A DNA stretch of 64,000 bases from Micromonospora ureilytica (GCF_015751765.1 NZ_JADOTX010000001.1:6386001-6450000), one strand, 5' to 3'; counted from the stretch's first letter, positions 8,750-18,225 are shown. Made by a program: numbers and translations. The notes: a model not told the origin generated them from the sequence alone.

Positions 8750-9228
8750 CCGCGGTACGGCTCGAACCGTTCCGCTGGTGGCACATCGACGACGTGCTGC
8801 CGATCGAGGCGGACCTCTTCGGCGCCGAGAAATGGTCACCCGCCATGTTCTGGAGCGAGCTCGCCAACGGGCACCACTACCGCGTCGCCGTCGACTCGGA
8901 CGGGTCGGTGCTCGGCTACGCCGGACTCGCCGGAGTTCCGCCGGACGAGGTGTGGGTGCAGAACATCGCCGTCCGTCGGGACGCCCAGCGGCGCGGTGTG
9001 GGCCGCGTTCTGCTGGAGGAACTGCTCGCGGAGGCGGTCCGGCGCGACGCCCGCAGCACCCTGCTGGAGGTCGCCGTGGACAACGTCGCGGCCCAGCGGC
9101 TCTACGCCACTTACGGGTTCGAGCCGGTCGGGGTGCGACGCGGCTACTACCAACCGAGCAACACCGACGCGCTGGTCATGCGGCGCGACGCCGAGCCGAC
9201 CGGGGACGGACCACACGACCATGGCTGA
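8746..9228 (+). CDS. rimI: ribosomal protein alanine N-acetyltransferase-type GNAT
   Basis: 160 residues with a single GNAT domain: the acetyl-CoA pyrophosphate loop is [18 protein letters not shown], preceded by VWVQNIAV, and the C-terminal [16 protein letters not shown] is the classic RimI signature. RimI acetylates the N-terminus of ribosomal protein S18; actinobacterial members may have broader substrates. It overlaps both tsaB (4 bp) and tsaD (8 bp), indicating tight cotranslation. Confidence 0.93.
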   Translation: MTAVRLEPFRWWHIDDVLPIEADLFGAEKWSPAMFWSELANGHHYRVAVDSDGSVLGYAGLAGVPPDEVWVQNIAVRRDAQRRGVGRVLLEELLAEAVRRDARSTLLEVAVDNVAAQRLYATYGFEPVGVRRGYYQPSNTDALVMRRDAEPTGDGPHDHG

Positions 9229-10267
9229 CGAACCACTGATCCTGGGTATCGAGACCTCCTGCGACGAGACCGGTGTCGGCATCGTGCGGGGGCACACCCT
9301 GCTGGCCGACGCGCTCGCCTCCAGCGTCGAGGAGCACGCCCGGTTCGGGGGCGTGGTGCCGGAGGTGGCCAGCCGGGCACACCTGGAGGCCATCGTGCCG
9401 ACCATGGACCGAGCGCTGACCGAGGCCGGCGTCACGCTGGCCGACATCGACGCGATCGCGGTCACCTCCGGGCCCGGGCTGGCCGGCGCGCTGCTGGTCG
9501 GCGTCGCCGCCGCCAAGGGGTACGCGGTCGCCGCCGAGAAACCCATCTACGGCGTCAACCACCTCGCCGCCCACGTCGCGGTGGACACCCTTGAGCACGG
9601 CCCGTTGCCCGAACCCGCCATCGCGCTCCTGGTGTCCGGCGGCCACTCGTCCCTGCTGCTCGTCGACGACCTGGCCCGGGGTGTCACGCCGCTGGGCGCC
9701 ACCATCGACGACGCGGCCGGGGAGGCGTTCGACAAGGTCGCCCGGCTACTCGGGTTGCCGTTCCCGGGCGGTCCGCCGATCGACCGGGAGGCCCGGTCCG
9801 GCGATGCCGCCTCTATCGCCTTCCCGCGCGGCCTGACCGCCGCGAAGGACCTCGCCGCCCACCGGTACGACTTCTCGTTCTCGGGGCTGAAGACGGCGGT
9901 GGCCCGGTGGGTCGAGGCCCGTCAGCGTGCCGGCGAGCCGGTGCCGGTGGCCGACGTCGCCGCGTCCTTCCAGGAGGCGGTCTGTGACGTCCTGACCAGC
10001 AAGGCGCTCGCCGCCTGCCGCGCGCAGGGCATCGATACCCTGGTGATCGGCGGGGGAGTGGCGGCGAACTCGCGGCTGCGGGCGCTGGCCGAGCAGCGGG
10101 CCGAGAAGTACGGCATCCGGGTCCGGGTACCCCGACCGAAGCTGTGCACCGACAACGGCGCGATGGTGGCCGCGCTCGGTTCGCACCTGGTCGCCGCCGG
10201 GGTCGCTCCGAGTCGACTGGACCTGCCAGCCGATTCGGCACTGCCGTTGACAACGGTCAGCGTGTGA
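9221..10267 (+). CDS. tsaD: tRNA N6-adenosine threonylcarbamoyltransferase
   Basis: 348 residues from ATG at 9221 ([18 protein letters not shown]). It is the catalytic subunit of t6A synthesis. The metal-binding histidines lie in [11 protein letters not shown] (HxxxH), with [34 protein letters not shown], the FSGLKTAV motif and [10 protein letters not shown]. The ATG start lies inside the end of rimI and matches the family N-terminus; upstream in-frame extension would run antagonistically through rimI. The stop overlaps the GTG of the next small gene. Confidence 0.97.
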   Translation: MADEPLILGIETSCDETGVGIVRGHTLLADALASSVEEHARFGGVVPEVASRAHLEAIVPTMDRALTEAGVTLADIDAIAVTSGPGLAGALLVGVAAAKGYAVAAEKPIYGVNHLAAHVAVDTLEHGPLPEPAIALLVSGGHSSLLLVDDLARGVTPLGATIDDAAGEAFDKVARLLGLPFPGGPPIDREARSGDAASIAFPRGLTAAKDLAAHRYDFSFSGLKTAVARWVEARQRAGEPVPVADVAASFQEAVCDVLTSKALAACRAQGIDTLVIGGGVAANSRLRALAEQRAEKYGIRVRVPRPKLCTDNGAMVAALGSHLVAAGVAPSRLDLPADSALPLTTVSV

Positions 10268-10536
10268 CGGGAGCGGCGGACATGATCGTGCGGATGTGGG
10301 AGGCGCGCGCCGAGGCGTACGGGGTCGCCGACCTGATCACCTGGGTGTGCGACACCGCACTGCCCGAGTTGGAGCACGACCCGCTCCACGTCTCCAGCGA
10401 GGTCTTCTCCTCCACCGACCACCGCGTCGTGGTGATCTCCAAGTGGCGCAGCAACCCGCGCCCACTGCCAGACCCGCCAGCCCTGCTGGTGGCCCGCGCC
10501 CCGCACTCCTGGGACTTCACCCAGGTAGACCGCTGA
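10264..10536 (+). CDS. small hypothetical protein coupled to tsaD
   Basis: 90 residues from GTG at 10264, which overlaps the tsaD stop; ATG at 10282 ([14 protein letters not shown]) is an equally plausible start. The N-terminal [11 protein letters not shown], the mid [23 protein letters not shown] and a Pro-rich tail suggest an alpha/beta dimeric-barrel (ABM-like) fold, as in small monooxygenase-like or heme-degrading-like proteins. I see no decisive catalytic residues. Translational coupling to tsaD suggests it is expressed with the t6A operon; no function is claimed. Confidence 0.6.
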   Translation: MTGAADMIVRMWEARAEAYGVADLITWVCDTALPELEHDPLHVSSEVFSSTDHRVVVISKWRSNPRPLPDPPALLVARAPHSWDFTQVDR

Positions 10537-10568
10537 CGCGAGCCACCATCCAGGCCACTGCTGACTGG

Positions 10569-11309
10569 TCAGGTGCGGCGCAACATCCGGTAGGTGGCGA
10601 TTCCGCCAGTGCCCAGCGCGGCGAGGAAGACCAGCCAGACGACGGTGCTGCTGACTCCGACCTGCGGGCCGGAGTTGGCGGAGGCAGCGGCCAGGAGCCC
10701 GTCCTCACCCGGGGCGGGCAGCGCAGCCGGCGGCAGCTCCGGCCAGCGGACCAGGCCGGTGCTCTCCAGCATCTGCATGTGGTGCTGGACGAACGCGTTG
10801 GCGTCCTCGCAGAGCTTACGGATGGTGGCGTCCCGGGTGCTGGCCCGAACCGCCCCGATCACCGGGAAGATCTTGCCGTGGGCGACCCGGAGCCGGGTGA
10901 CGAAGATCTGGTCGAACCGGGCGCCGGATGCCTTCTGCATCTCGGCCAGCCAGCCCTTCTGCTCGGCGGTCGGCTCGCTGGGGATGCTCGCGCCCAACTT
11001 GTTGGCCGCGTCCACCGTGAGCTGGTCGAGCTTCTGGTGCTCGCCGGCGATGCCGGCGCCGATCTCCCGGACCTTTGCCGACTGTCCCTTCTCGGCGGCC
11101 ATCTGGCCGGCTGGCATCTCCCACAGCCCGGCCAACCGGACCCCGTTGAGCAGCGTCATGTCGGCGGCGTTGAGTTGTTGGCCGCCGGCTGGCGCGGCGA
11201 CGGCCATGCCAGGTAGGACACCGACCGCCGCGATGATCGCGATGAGCAGCATCGCCGCTCGGTGGGTCCGGGTGCCCAGTCGGCGATGGGCGGATCTGAG
11301 CGGTGCCAT
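10569..11309 (-). CDS. DUF4142 secreted/membrane protein
   Basis: 246 residues. The N-terminal signal (AAMLLIAIIAAVGVLPGMAVAAPA, about residues 18-41) precedes a ferritin-like helical DUF4142 domain (LWEMPAGQMAAEKGQ, IGAGIAGEHQKLDQLTV, WLAEMQKASGARFDQIFV). A C-terminal transmembrane helix (STVVWLVFLAALGTGGIA) precedes a basic tail. The layout indicates an extracytoplasmic domain tethered at the C-terminus. DUF4142 function is not established. It is convergent with the tsaD operon. Confidence 0.8.
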   Translation of the reverse strand: MAPLRSAHRRLGTRTHRAAMLLIAIIAAVGVLPGMAVAAPAGGQQLNAADMTLLNGVRLAGLWEMPAGQMAAEKGQSAKVREIGAGIAGEHQKLDQLTVDAANKLGASIPSEPTAEQKGWLAEMQKASGARFDQIFVTRLRVAHGKIFPVIGAVRASTRDATIRKLCEDANAFVQHHMQMLESTGLVRWPELPPAALPAPGEDGLLAAASANSGPQVGVSSTVVWLVFLAALGTGGIATYRMLRRT

Positions 11310-11434
11310 GTCTGTGGTGCCTCCTCGGTCCGGACCGGAACGCGTCTGGACCGGGCAGCCGTACCCTGCCGGTTGCCCGTCCGCCCACTGGTACGGACTG
11401 ATCGCGCGATCAGTTCATCGCGGGGCTACCCGGA

Positions 11435-11731
11435 TCAGCGGGTGACGGAGAGCAGGCCGCCGAGCAGCAGCAGGGTGAGCGCCGCGGCGGCGAATACCAT
11501 CAGCAACTCCTGCCGCCCGCGCCGGACCGGGCCGGCGTCGACGGTCGGGTCGGGCAGGGCCGGTAGGTCGCGGGTCAGCGCGGCCAGGTCACCGAGGGTG
11601 CGCGCCGTCCACACCGCACCCGCCCGATCGGAGAACTCGTCCAACGTCAGCCGGCCCGCAGCGGTGTGTTGGTGCAGCGCGGCGACCACCCGGTTGCGGT
11701 CGTCGTCGGAGGCGCGCAGCTCGACATCCAC
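11435..11731 (-). CDS. DUF1707 small membrane protein
   Basis: 98 residues. The N-terminal DUF1707 domain (MDVELRASDDDRNRVVAAL, GRLTLDEFSDRAGAVWTART, LAALTRDLP) is followed by a basic linker and one C-terminal membrane helix (LLMVFAAAALTLLLLGGLL). DUF1707 is common in actinobacteria as a short SHOCT-like N-terminal module on membrane proteins of unknown role. It lies 20 bp downstream of the ROK regulator gene on the same strand. Confidence 0.85.
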   Translation of the reverse strand: MDVELRASDDDRNRVVAALHQHTAAGRLTLDEFSDRAGAVWTARTLGDLAALTRDLPALPDPTVDAGPVRRGRQELLMVFAAAALTLLLLGGLLSVTR

Positions 11732-11750
11732 GCCGGACAGCGTACGCGGA

Positions 11751-12932
11751 TCAGCCCACGTCGAGGGGGTCGGCGAGGAGCCGTTCGAAGGCCAGTTCGG
11801 CGGCGCCGATCAGCGGCGCGTCCGTACCCAGTTTCGGTGTGCGCAGCCGGACGTGCTCCAGGCAGGCGCCGAGCGCGTTGGAGTTGAGCCGGCTGCGGAT
11901 CTGGGCCGCCGCCGCGAGGTAGAGGTCACGCATGGTCCCGCCGAAGATGACCATCTCGGGGTTGAAGACGTTCACCAGGTTGGCCACCCCGAAGCCGAGC
12001 CAGTCGCCGGCCTGGCGTACCGCCGTCTGTGCCCGGGCGTCCCCGCGGTCGGCCGCGTCGAAGACCCCGAGTAGCGCGTCGCGGCCCCGGGCGTCGGAGC
12101 GTCCGGCGGCGCGCAGGATCCCGTGCTCACCGATCTCGGTCTCCCAGCAGCCCCGGGAGCCGCACTCACAGGGCCTGCCGTCGCGGACCACCTTCATGTG
12201 GCCGACCTCGCCGCCGTAGCCACCGTGCCCGGTCAGCCGGCGCCCACCGGCGATGATGCCGGCGCCCACGCCGACATCGCCGTACAGGTAGAGGACGTTG
12301 TCGCAACCCGCCGCCACACCTCGCGCGTGCTCGGCGAACGCGGCGACGTCGGCCACGTTGCCCACGGTGATCGGCACGTCGATGCCCAACTCGTCGGCGA
12401 GGGCCGCGCCGATCGGCTCGTCCACCCAACCGGTGGCGGGGCCGAGTCGGACGAGGCCGTCGTCCCGGCGGACCATGCCGCAGACCGCGACGCCGGCACC
12501 GACGCAGATCGCGTCCGCCGGGACCAGCTGCTGCATCTCCTTGACCGCGCCGGCCAGCAGCGGCGCGGCCTCCGCGGCCAGCAGGCCGCGCGGCCGGTCC
12601 AGATCCCGGCGGTCCAGGACCGCGCCGCCCAGCCCGATCCGGGCCGCGCGTAGCCGGTCCACCTCCACGGAGTACGCGTACGCGTAGACCCGGGCCGATT
12701 CGGGCCGGACGACAAGTGATGGTCGTCCGGCCCGGCCGGTCTCCTTCGGTGCCCCTTCGCTGACCAGCCCCACTGCGGACAGGTCGGCGGTGAGCGCGCC
12801 GATGGTGCTGCGGTTGAGCCCCAGCGTGGTGGTCAGTTCGGCACGCGTGGTCGCCCCGTGGACGTGCACGTGCCGCAGCAGGGCCCCGAGGTTCTGCCGT
12901 CGGACGTCATCCTGACTCGGTCCTGGGCGCAT
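11751..12932 (-). CDS. ROK-family transcriptional repressor
   Basis: 393 residues. The N-terminal winged helix-turn-helix (residues about 8-60; TTRAELTTTLGLNRSTIGALTADL) is followed by a ROK sugar-kinase-like domain with YGDVGVGAGIIAGG, the zinc motif CECGSRGCWE and the C-terminal FNPEMVIFGGTM. Regulators of this architecture (XylR/NagC type) bind DNA until their sugar ligand is present. It sits immediately downstream of the sugar ABC transporter genes, which are its likely targets. The AT-rich region at 16236-16414 upstream of the binding-protein gene is the expected operator site. Confidence 0.92.
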   Translation of the reverse strand: MRPGPSQDDVRRQNLGALLRHVHVHGATTRAELTTTLGLNRSTIGALTADLSAVGLVSEGAPKETGRAGRPSLVVRPESARVYAYAYSVEVDRLRAARIGLGGAVLDRRDLDRPRGLLAAEAAPLLAGAVKEMQQLVPADAICVGAGVAVCGMVRRDDGLVRLGPATGWVDEPIGAALADELGIDVPITVGNVADVAAFAEHARGVAAGCDNVLYLYGDVGVGAGIIAGGRRLTGHGGYGGEVGHMKVVRDGRPCECGSRGCWETEIGEHGILRAAGRSDARGRDALLGVFDAADRGDARAQTAVRQAGDWLGFGVANLVNVFNPEMVIFGGTMRDLYLAAAAQIRSRLNSNALGACLEHVRLRTPKLGTDAPLIGAAELAFERLLADPLDVG

Positions 12933-12954
12933 GCTGGTGCTACCTCCCGCGCGG

Positions 12955-14217
12955 TCAGCGGGTGCCGGTGGCTGCCGCGCGGCGGCGGGAGAGCGCGTCG
13001 ACGCTGGCGGCGAGCAGCAGTACGACGCCGGTGACCACGTACTTGACTCCTGCGGTGTACCCCATCAGGCCCATTCCGTTTTCGATGACCGCGACCACCG
13101 CGCCGCCGAGGACGGCGTCGAGGACTCGGCCCTTGCCACCGAAGAGGCTCGTGCCGCCGATCACCGCTGCGCCGACCGCGTAGAGCAGTACGTTACTGCC
13201 CCCGGTGTTCGGGTCGACCGAGTTGGCCCGGCTGGCGGCCACGATGCCACCGATGGCGGCCATTGACGAGCAGATCACGAAGACGGAGATCCGGATCCGG
13301 TCGACTCCGATACCGGCCCGGCGGGCCGCTTCCCGGTTGCCGCCCACGGCGTAGATGTGCCGGCCGTAGCTGGTGCGTTGCAGTACGAAGGTCCAGATGA
13401 CCAGCAGTACCGCGATGATCGGCACCACGATCGGTACACCCTTGAGCGAGACGATGAGGACGTTGCGGCTGCGCTCCAGGTTGAGCACGTACACCGCGGT
13501 GCCGAGGATGACGGCGAGCCCGCCGATCCGCAGCGCCACCACCGCGATCGGGTCGGTGATCAGACCGCGGGCGGCCCGGGTGCGGTGGCGCAGCAGTTGC
13601 ACCGCCGCGTAGCCGACGACGGCGACAGCTGTCAGCGTCCAGCCCAGGACGGGGGCGAGGTTCCGGTTGGCGATGGCGACCAGCACCTCGTCGCGGACGG
13701 AGATGTTGGTGCCCTCCTGCACGAGCAGCAGCACGACGCCCTGGAAGGCGAGGAAGCCGGCGAGGGTGACAACGAAGGACGGAATGCCGATCTTCGCGAC
13801 GAGCATGCCGAGCGTGGTGCCGATGACCACACCCGTGGCGACCGCGGCGAGCACGGCGACCCACCAGGGGTAGCCGAGCACGGTGACCACATTGGCCAGC
13901 ACGGCCGCGCAGACGCCGCTGGCGAAGCCGGCGGAGAGGTCGATCTCGCCGAGCAGCAGCACGAAGACCAGGCCCATCGCGATCAGCGTGACCGCCGCGC
14001 CCTGGGTGAAGAGGTTGGCGAAGTTGCCGGCCGACAGGAACGACGACGGCCGCAGGATCGCGAAGACGGTGCAGAGCACGATCAGGCCGAGCACGGCCGG
14101 CAGCGCGCCGACGTCGCCACCGCGTACCCGACTGAGGTAGTTGCGGACGTGGCCTCCGACGGTCGGCGCCGGTGTGACGGCCGCGGGGCCGTCTTTCCGC
14201 ACGGCGGTGGTGGTCAT
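12955..14217 (-). CDS. sugar ABC transporter permease (XylH/RbsC type)
   Basis: 420 residues with about ten hydrophobic helices and the BPD_transp_2 family signature (LLGEIDLSAGFASGVCAAV, GGNREAARRAGIGVDRIRI, GAAVIGGTSLFGGKGRV). The cytoplasmic N-terminus is longer than in RbsC. It forms the membrane channel of a ribose/xylose-class importer. Its start ATG overlaps the ATPase stop (14214-14217), so ATPase and permease are cotranslated. Confidence 0.93.
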   Translation of the reverse strand: MTTTAVRKDGPAAVTPAPTVGGHVRNYLSRVRGGDVGALPAVLGLIVLCTVFAILRPSSFLSAGNFANLFTQGAAVTLIAMGLVFVLLLGEIDLSAGFASGVCAAVLANVVTVLGYPWWVAVLAAVATGVVIGTTLGMLVAKIGIPSFVVTLAGFLAFQGVVLLLVQEGTNISVRDEVLVAIANRNLAPVLGWTLTAVAVVGYAAVQLLRHRTRAARGLITDPIAVVALRIGGLAVILGTAVYVLNLERSRNVLIVSLKGVPIVVPIIAVLLVIWTFVLQRTSYGRHIYAVGGNREAARRAGIGVDRIRISVFVICSSMAAIGGIVAASRANSVDPNTGGSNVLLYAVGAAVIGGTSLFGGKGRVLDAVLGGAVVAVIENGMGLMGYTAGVKYVVTGVVLLLAASVDALSRRRAAATGTR

Positions 14218-15032
14218 CGGACGCCTCCTGAGATCGAGTCGGCCGGCTGCGGGCCGTCGCCGTTGCTGCCCGGGTCGGTGGCGAGGCCGAGCCCGCCCGA
14301 GCGCCCGGCGGTGATCAGCTCGACCACCTGGGCGTGGGTGATGTCGGTGGTCTTCACCTGGGCGACCATCTGGCCGAGGTACAGCGCGGCGATCCGGTCA
14401 GAGACGGCGAAGACGTCGTTCATGTTGTGCGAGATGAGCACCACGGCCAGGCCGTTGTCGGCGAGGCGGCGGACCAGTTCGAGCACCTGCGCGGTCTGTG
14501 CCACGCCGAGCGCCGCGGTCGGCTCGTCGAGGATGACGAGCTTGCTGTTCCACAGCACCGCCTTGGCGATGGCCACGGTCTGGCGCTGGCCGCCGGAGAG
14601 GCTGGACACGTGCTGGCGGAGTGAGGTGACGGTGCGGATGGAGAGCCCGGCCAGGGTTTCGGCGGCGAGCTGTTCCATTGTCGGCTCGTCCAGGACGATG
14701 CCGCTGCGCTTCTCCCGGCCGAGGAACATGTTCTGCACGATGTCCAGGTTGTCGCAGAGCGCGAGGTCCTGGTAGACGACCTCGATGCCGAGCGTGGCGG
14801 CGTCGCGGGGGCTGCCGATGTGTACCGGTTCACCGTTGAACAGGAACTCTCCGGCGTCGGAGGGGTGGATGCCGCTGATGCACTTCACCAGGGTCGACTT
14901 GCCGGCGCCGTTGTCGCCGACGAGTGCTGTCACTTCGCCCGGGTGGACGGTCAGGGCGACGTCGCGGAGCACCTGGACGGGACCGAAGCTCTTGTCGATC
15001 CCGCGGAGTTCCAGCAGGGGGGTCGCGGACAC
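14214..15032 (-). CDS. sugar ABC transporter ATP-binding protein, single-domain
   Basis: 272 residues containing one ATPase domain: Walker A GDNGAGKSTLVK (about residue 38), signature LSGGQRQTVAIAKA, Walker B LVILDEPTAALG and switch His in VLISHNM. Ribose/xylose importers of the RbsA/XylG type usually carry two fused ATPase domains, whereas this is one, so the transporter presumably uses a homodimer. The C-terminal end is Gly/Asp-rich. It lies between the substrate-binding protein and permease genes. Confidence 0.92.
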   Translation of the reverse strand: MSATPLLELRGIDKSFGPVQVLRDVALTVHPGEVTALVGDNGAGKSTLVKCISGIHPSDAGEFLFNGEPVHIGSPRDAATLGIEVVYQDLALCDNLDIVQNMFLGREKRSGIVLDEPTMEQLAAETLAGLSIRTVTSLRQHVSSLSGGQRQTVAIAKAVLWNSKLVILDEPTAALGVAQTAQVLELVRRLADNGLAVVLISHNMNDVFAVSDRIAALYLGQMVAQVKTTDITHAQVVELITAGRSGGLGLATDPGSNGDGPQPADSISGGVR

Positions 15033-15075
15033 GGGGGTCTCCTTCTTAAGGGAGGGTCGGGGCCCGTCCGGCGGG

Positions 15076-15115
15076 CGCCGCCCGGCACGGGAGGGTGCTC
15101 CCGTGCCGGGCGGCG
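15076..15115 (-). terminator. intercistronic hairpin after the sugar-binding-protein gene
   Basis: A perfect 18-bp inverted repeat (15076-15093 and 15098-15115) with a 4-nt loop lies between the binding-protein stop (15147) and the ATPase start (15032). It has no U-tract, so it is likely a partial terminator or mRNA-stabilising hairpin keeping binding protein in excess over transporter. Confidence 0.8.
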
Positions 15116-15146
15116 ATGGTCGTTCCGGCGGGTACTGCGGCGTCGG

Positions 15147-16235
15147 TCAGCTGATGCCGGCTTCGGCGCAGAACTTGGCGTAGGCCCCGGTGCAGACCTG
15201 CTCCTTGGTCGCGTAGCCGTCGGCGATGACGTCCTTGACGTTGTCCTTGTAGATGGCCTTCGGGGTGAGCAGCACCGAGGGGACGTCGCGGTCACCGTCC
15301 TTCACCGACTGGCCGGTGTCCTTCTGCTCGCCCTTGGCCAGCGCGATGGCCAGGTCCGCGGCGGCCTTCGCCTCTTCCCGGACCGCCTTGTAGACGGTCA
15401 TGCACTGGTCACCGGCGAGGATGTTCTGCAGGCCCTCGACGCTGGCGTCCTGGCCGGTCACCGGCACCTTGCCGTTGATCTTGTTCTTCTTCAGGATCGA
15501 GATGGCGGCGTTGCCGAGAGTGTCGTTGGCGGCCAGCACGCCGTCGATCTTGCCCTTGGTCGCGGTGAGCTGCTGCTCGAAGATGGTCGCGGCGGTGGGG
15601 CCGTCCCAGCCCGGCACGGCGTCGTCCGGGCCCTTTGTGTATTCGTTGGAGTCGAACTTCGGCTTGAGCACCGAGTCGTAGCCGGCCTTGAACAGGGTGG
15701 CGTTGTTGTCGGTGGGGGAGCCGTTCAGGTACGCCACGACGGGGTTCTTGGCGCCCTTCTCGGTCAGGCACTTGGCCAGACCCTCGCCCTGGAGCTTCCC
15801 GACGGACTCGTTGTCGAAGCTGACGTAGTACTGGGCGGAGCCGCCGAGGGTGAGCCGGTCGTAGTCGATGGTGGCGACGCCCTGCGACTTGGCCTTGTCG
15901 AGCACGGCCTTGCCGGTGCCGGAGTCCAGGTTGACGATCATCAGGGCGGTGACGCCGCTGGTGATCATCTGCTCGGCGATGGTCTGGAAGGCGGTCTTGT
16001 CGTTCTGGGCGTTCTGGATGTCGTACTGGACGTTGGCGGCCTTGAACGCCTCTTCCAGGAAGCGGCGGTCCGCCGTCTCCCAGCGGGGGGAGGACTTGCT
16101 GTCCGGAAGGATCACGCCGATCTTGGGAGTCTTCTTGGAGTCGGCCGAGCCGTTGCCGGAGTCGTCGCTACAGGCTGTCAAGCCGCCGGTCGTGAGCAGG
16201 CCCACGGCGGCGATGGTGAGGATCCCCTTACGCAT
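15147..16235 (-). CDS. sugar ABC transporter substrate-binding lipoprotein (XylF-like)
   Basis: 362 residues. The signal peptide ends in a lipobox (TTGGLTAC, Cys about residue 22), so the protein is tethered to the outer face of the membrane. The mature part is a periplasmic-binding type 1 domain: KIGVILPDSKSSPRWETADRRFL, DYDRLTLGG, YLNGSPTDNNA, LAANDTLGNAAI and VTGQDASVEGLQ are typical of D-xylose/ribose binding proteins. It is the first gene of the transport operon, followed by a strong hairpin. Confidence 0.93.
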   Translation of the reverse strand: MRKGILTIAAVGLLTTGGLTACSDDSGNGSADSKKTPKIGVILPDSKSSPRWETADRRFLEEAFKAANVQYDIQNAQNDKTAFQTIAEQMITSGVTALMIVNLDSGTGKAVLDKAKSQGVATIDYDRLTLGGSAQYYVSFDNESVGKLQGEGLAKCLTEKGAKNPVVAYLNGSPTDNNATLFKAGYDSVLKPKFDSNEYTKGPDDAVPGWDGPTAATIFEQQLTATKGKIDGVLAANDTLGNAAISILKKNKINGKVPVTGQDASVEGLQNILAGDQCMTVYKAVREEAKAAADLAIALAKGEQKDTGQSVKDGDRDVPSVLLTPKAIYKDNVKDVIADGYATKEQVCTGAYAKFCAEAGIS

Positions 16236-16414
16236 GTGCAGGGTCCTTTCGGAGGTGGGGGAGGTGTTGTTTTGTTGTGTCCGGCAACGTATTTCGCGTC
16301 ACACCAGCTCCACAAGACCGCGCAGGTCACTAGTTTGTTGGGGGCGATAACAATTCAGCAACGCGACTGTTACTCAGTGGGTATCCCACCGGGCATCCGA
16401 CGTAACGAACGCCG

Positions 16415-16894
16415 TCAGTGGGTCTGCAACGGCGCGGTACGCGCGTCGGTCAGCGCCACCAGATCCGCCGCGGCCAGTTCGAGTTGCAGACCGCGCCGAC
16501 CAGCCGAGACGTAGATCGTCGGGAGGCCCAGCGCGGATTCGTCCAGCACTGTGGGCAACCGCCGACGCTGCCCGAGCGGGCTGATCCCACCGCGTACGTA
16601 GCCGGTTGCCCGCTCGGCGACCGCCCGGTCCGCCAGCGCCGCACGCTTGCCGCCGACCGCCGCCGCGAGCGCCTTGAGATCCAGCTCGCCGGTGACCGGA
16701 ACGACAGCCACGGTGAGCGCGCCGTCGACCTCGGTCACCAGCGACTTGAACACCCGCTCCGGTGCCACGCCGAGCGCCACCGCCACCAACGCGCCGTAGT
16801 TCGGGGCGTCCGACGCCACCCGGTACGGATGGGTGCGATGCGCGACCCCGCGCCTGACCAACAGTGCCGTTGCCGGAGTGCCCTGTCCCGCCAC
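16415..16894 (-). CDS. ybaK: Cys-tRNA(Pro)/Cys-tRNA(Cys) deacylase YbaK
   Basis: 159 residues with a single YbaK/EbsC editing domain: VFKSLVTEVDGALTVAVVPV, the catalytic-site lysine region LDLKALAAAVGGKRAAL, and GYVRGGISPLGQRRRLPTVLD near the C-terminus. It hydrolyses mischarged Cys-tRNA(Pro). It starts with GTG, 10 bp after the methyltransferase gene end on the same strand. Confidence 0.92.
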   Translation of the reverse strand: MAGQGTPATALLVRRGVAHRTHPYRVASDAPNYGALVAVALGVAPERVFKSLVTEVDGALTVAVVPVTGELDLKALAAAVGGKRAALADRAVAERATGYVRGGISPLGQRRRLPTVLDESALGLPTIYVSAGRRGLQLELAAADLVALTDARTAPLQTH

Positions 16895-16904
16895 ACCGGC
16901 GACG

Positions 16905-18101
16905 CTAGTCGACCGGCCGGCCGATCAGCACCGTCGGTGCGCCGGCGACCCGGGTGAGCACCAGACTCGCCGCCTCGTCCCCGGCCAGCCGTAGATCCCG
17001 TCGGAGCTGCTCCGGGGTGAGCGCCGAACCCCGCTTGAGGATCTCCACCCGGCCCACCCGACGGTCGCGCAACAGAGCCCGCAGGCGCTTGAGCGAGAAC
17101 GGCAACACGTCGGTGATCTCCAGGCAGCGCGCGTACGGGGTGCGGACCGGCTGGTCGGCGTAGAGGTAGGCGATGCTCGGATCGCCCAGGGTGGCGTCCA
17201 GGTCGGTGGCCAGTTCGGCGACGAGGTGCGCGCGGACCACCGCCGGATCCGGGTCGTACAGGTAGCGGCGCGGCGGCCCGACCGGCGCCTCGTCGGCGCC
17301 CGAGCCGGTGAGCTGGTGACGCTGGTTCTCGACGCCCCGCTGGCGGTAGAGGGTGGCGCGGCGGGGCACCTCCGCCAGTGCGCCGCACCAGAGCGCGGCC
17401 TCGACCAGGTCACCGTCCACGCCGACCCACTCGGCCTCCGCGCCGGCCGGGATGAGCGCGTGGTCCAGGCCCGGCGCCACCTTCACCACGGTGCGTGGCA
17501 CCCGCTCGGCCAGCCCGGTGACGAAGTCCCACGGCGGCGAGTACGCGCGCGGGTCGAAGATCCGCCGCCCGGTGCCTGTCGCGCGGCGGGCCGGATCGCA
17601 GAAGACCCCGTCGACAGCTGACACGTCGAACCCGGTCGCGTCGCCGCACTCGACAGTGAACAGCTCGGCCAGCCCGGCCGCCGTGGCGTTGGCGGCGGCC
17701 ATCGCGGCGGTCACCGGGTCGGCCTCCACCCCGTACACCCGGATGCCGGCACGGGCTGCGGCCAGCGCGTCGGCCCCGAGCCCGCACCCGAGGTCGGCCA
17801 GGGTGCGCACGCCGGCCGCGTGCAGCCGGGCGGCCCGACGGTCGGCGACCACCCGGCGGGTGGCCTGCTCCAGGCCGGGACGGGTGAGGAACATCCCAGC
17901 GGCGGCCGCGCCGAACTTGCCGACCGCCCGGTGGCGCAGCTCGGCCTGGGTGAGGGCCGCCGCGGCCAACGTCGGCGGCACCCCGGCCGCGCGCAGCGCG
18001 GACGCCGCGGCCAGTGGGTCACCGCCGGCCAGCCCGGCCGCCGCCGTGAGCGCGGCCGACCCCTCGGGGGTACGCAGCGCCGCCAGCTGATCGAGATCCA
18101 C
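16905..18101 (-). CDS. class I SAM-dependent methyltransferase, THUMP-like C-terminus
   Basis: 398 residues. A helical N-terminus (RHRAVGKFGAAAAGMFLT) precedes a Rossmann methyltransferase core: motif I LADLGCGLGADALA (about residues 101-114), YGVEADPVTAAMAAANA, and FCDPARR where NPPY-type motifs would lie. The C-terminal third (YLYDPDPAVVRAHLV, VEILKRGSALTPEQLRRDL) matches the THUMP-like domain of actinobacterial proteins encoded next to groES. A nucleic acid substrate is likely by analogy but unproven. It is divergent from groES across the CIRCE region. Confidence 0.85.
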   Translation of the reverse strand: MDLDQLAALRTPEGSAALTAAAGLAGGDPLAAASALRAAGVPPTLAAAALTQAELRHRAVGKFGAAAAGMFLTRPGLEQATRRVVADRRAARLHAAGVRTLADLGCGLGADALAAARAGIRVYGVEADPVTAAMAAANATAAGLAELFTVECGDATGFDVSAVDGVFCDPARRATGTGRRIFDPRAYSPPWDFVTGLAERVPRTVVKVAPGLDHALIPAGAEAEWVGVDGDLVEAALWCGALAEVPRRATLYRQRGVENQRHQLTGSGADEAPVGPPRRYLYDPDPAVVRAHLVAELATDLDATLGDPSIAYLYADQPVRTPYARCLEITDVLPFSLKRLRALLRDRRVGRVEILKRGSALTPEQLRRDLRLAGDEAASLVLTRVAGAPTVLIGRPVD

Positions 18102-18153
18102 CCGGCCATTGTCCGGGTGGACCCGGAAATCCGGGCTGGCGGGGCGCGACTCG

Positions 18154-18180
18154 CTGGCACTCTCCTTGACGGAGTGCTAG
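18154..18180 (+). promoter_or_regulatory. CIRCE operator 1 (HrcA site)
   Basis: CTGGCACTC-N9-GAGTGCTAG, a 27-bp match to the TTAGCACTC-N9-GAGTGCTAA consensus. HrcA binds it to repress groESL until heat or folding stress. It overlaps the probable -35 element of groES. Confidence 0.93.
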
Positions 18181-18194
18181 CCACGGAATAACCT
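18166..18194 (+). promoter_or_regulatory. probable housekeeping promoter of groES-groEL
   Basis: TTGACG at 18166-18171 and TAACCT at 18189-18194 are separated by exactly 17 bp. The predicted start of transcription falls within CIRCE 2, so HrcA bound at either box would block polymerase. Confidence 0.75.
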
Positions 18195-18198
18195 GCGA

Positions 18199-18225
18199 TT
18201 AGCACTCTCACCATGAGGGTGCCAG
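18199..18225 (+). promoter_or_regulatory. CIRCE operator 2 (HrcA site)
   Basis: TTAGCACTC-N9-GGGTGCCAG. The left half is perfect and the right half is degenerate. Two CIRCE copies upstream of one groESL operon, 45 bp apart start to start, place two HrcA dimers at the promoter. Confidence 0.88.
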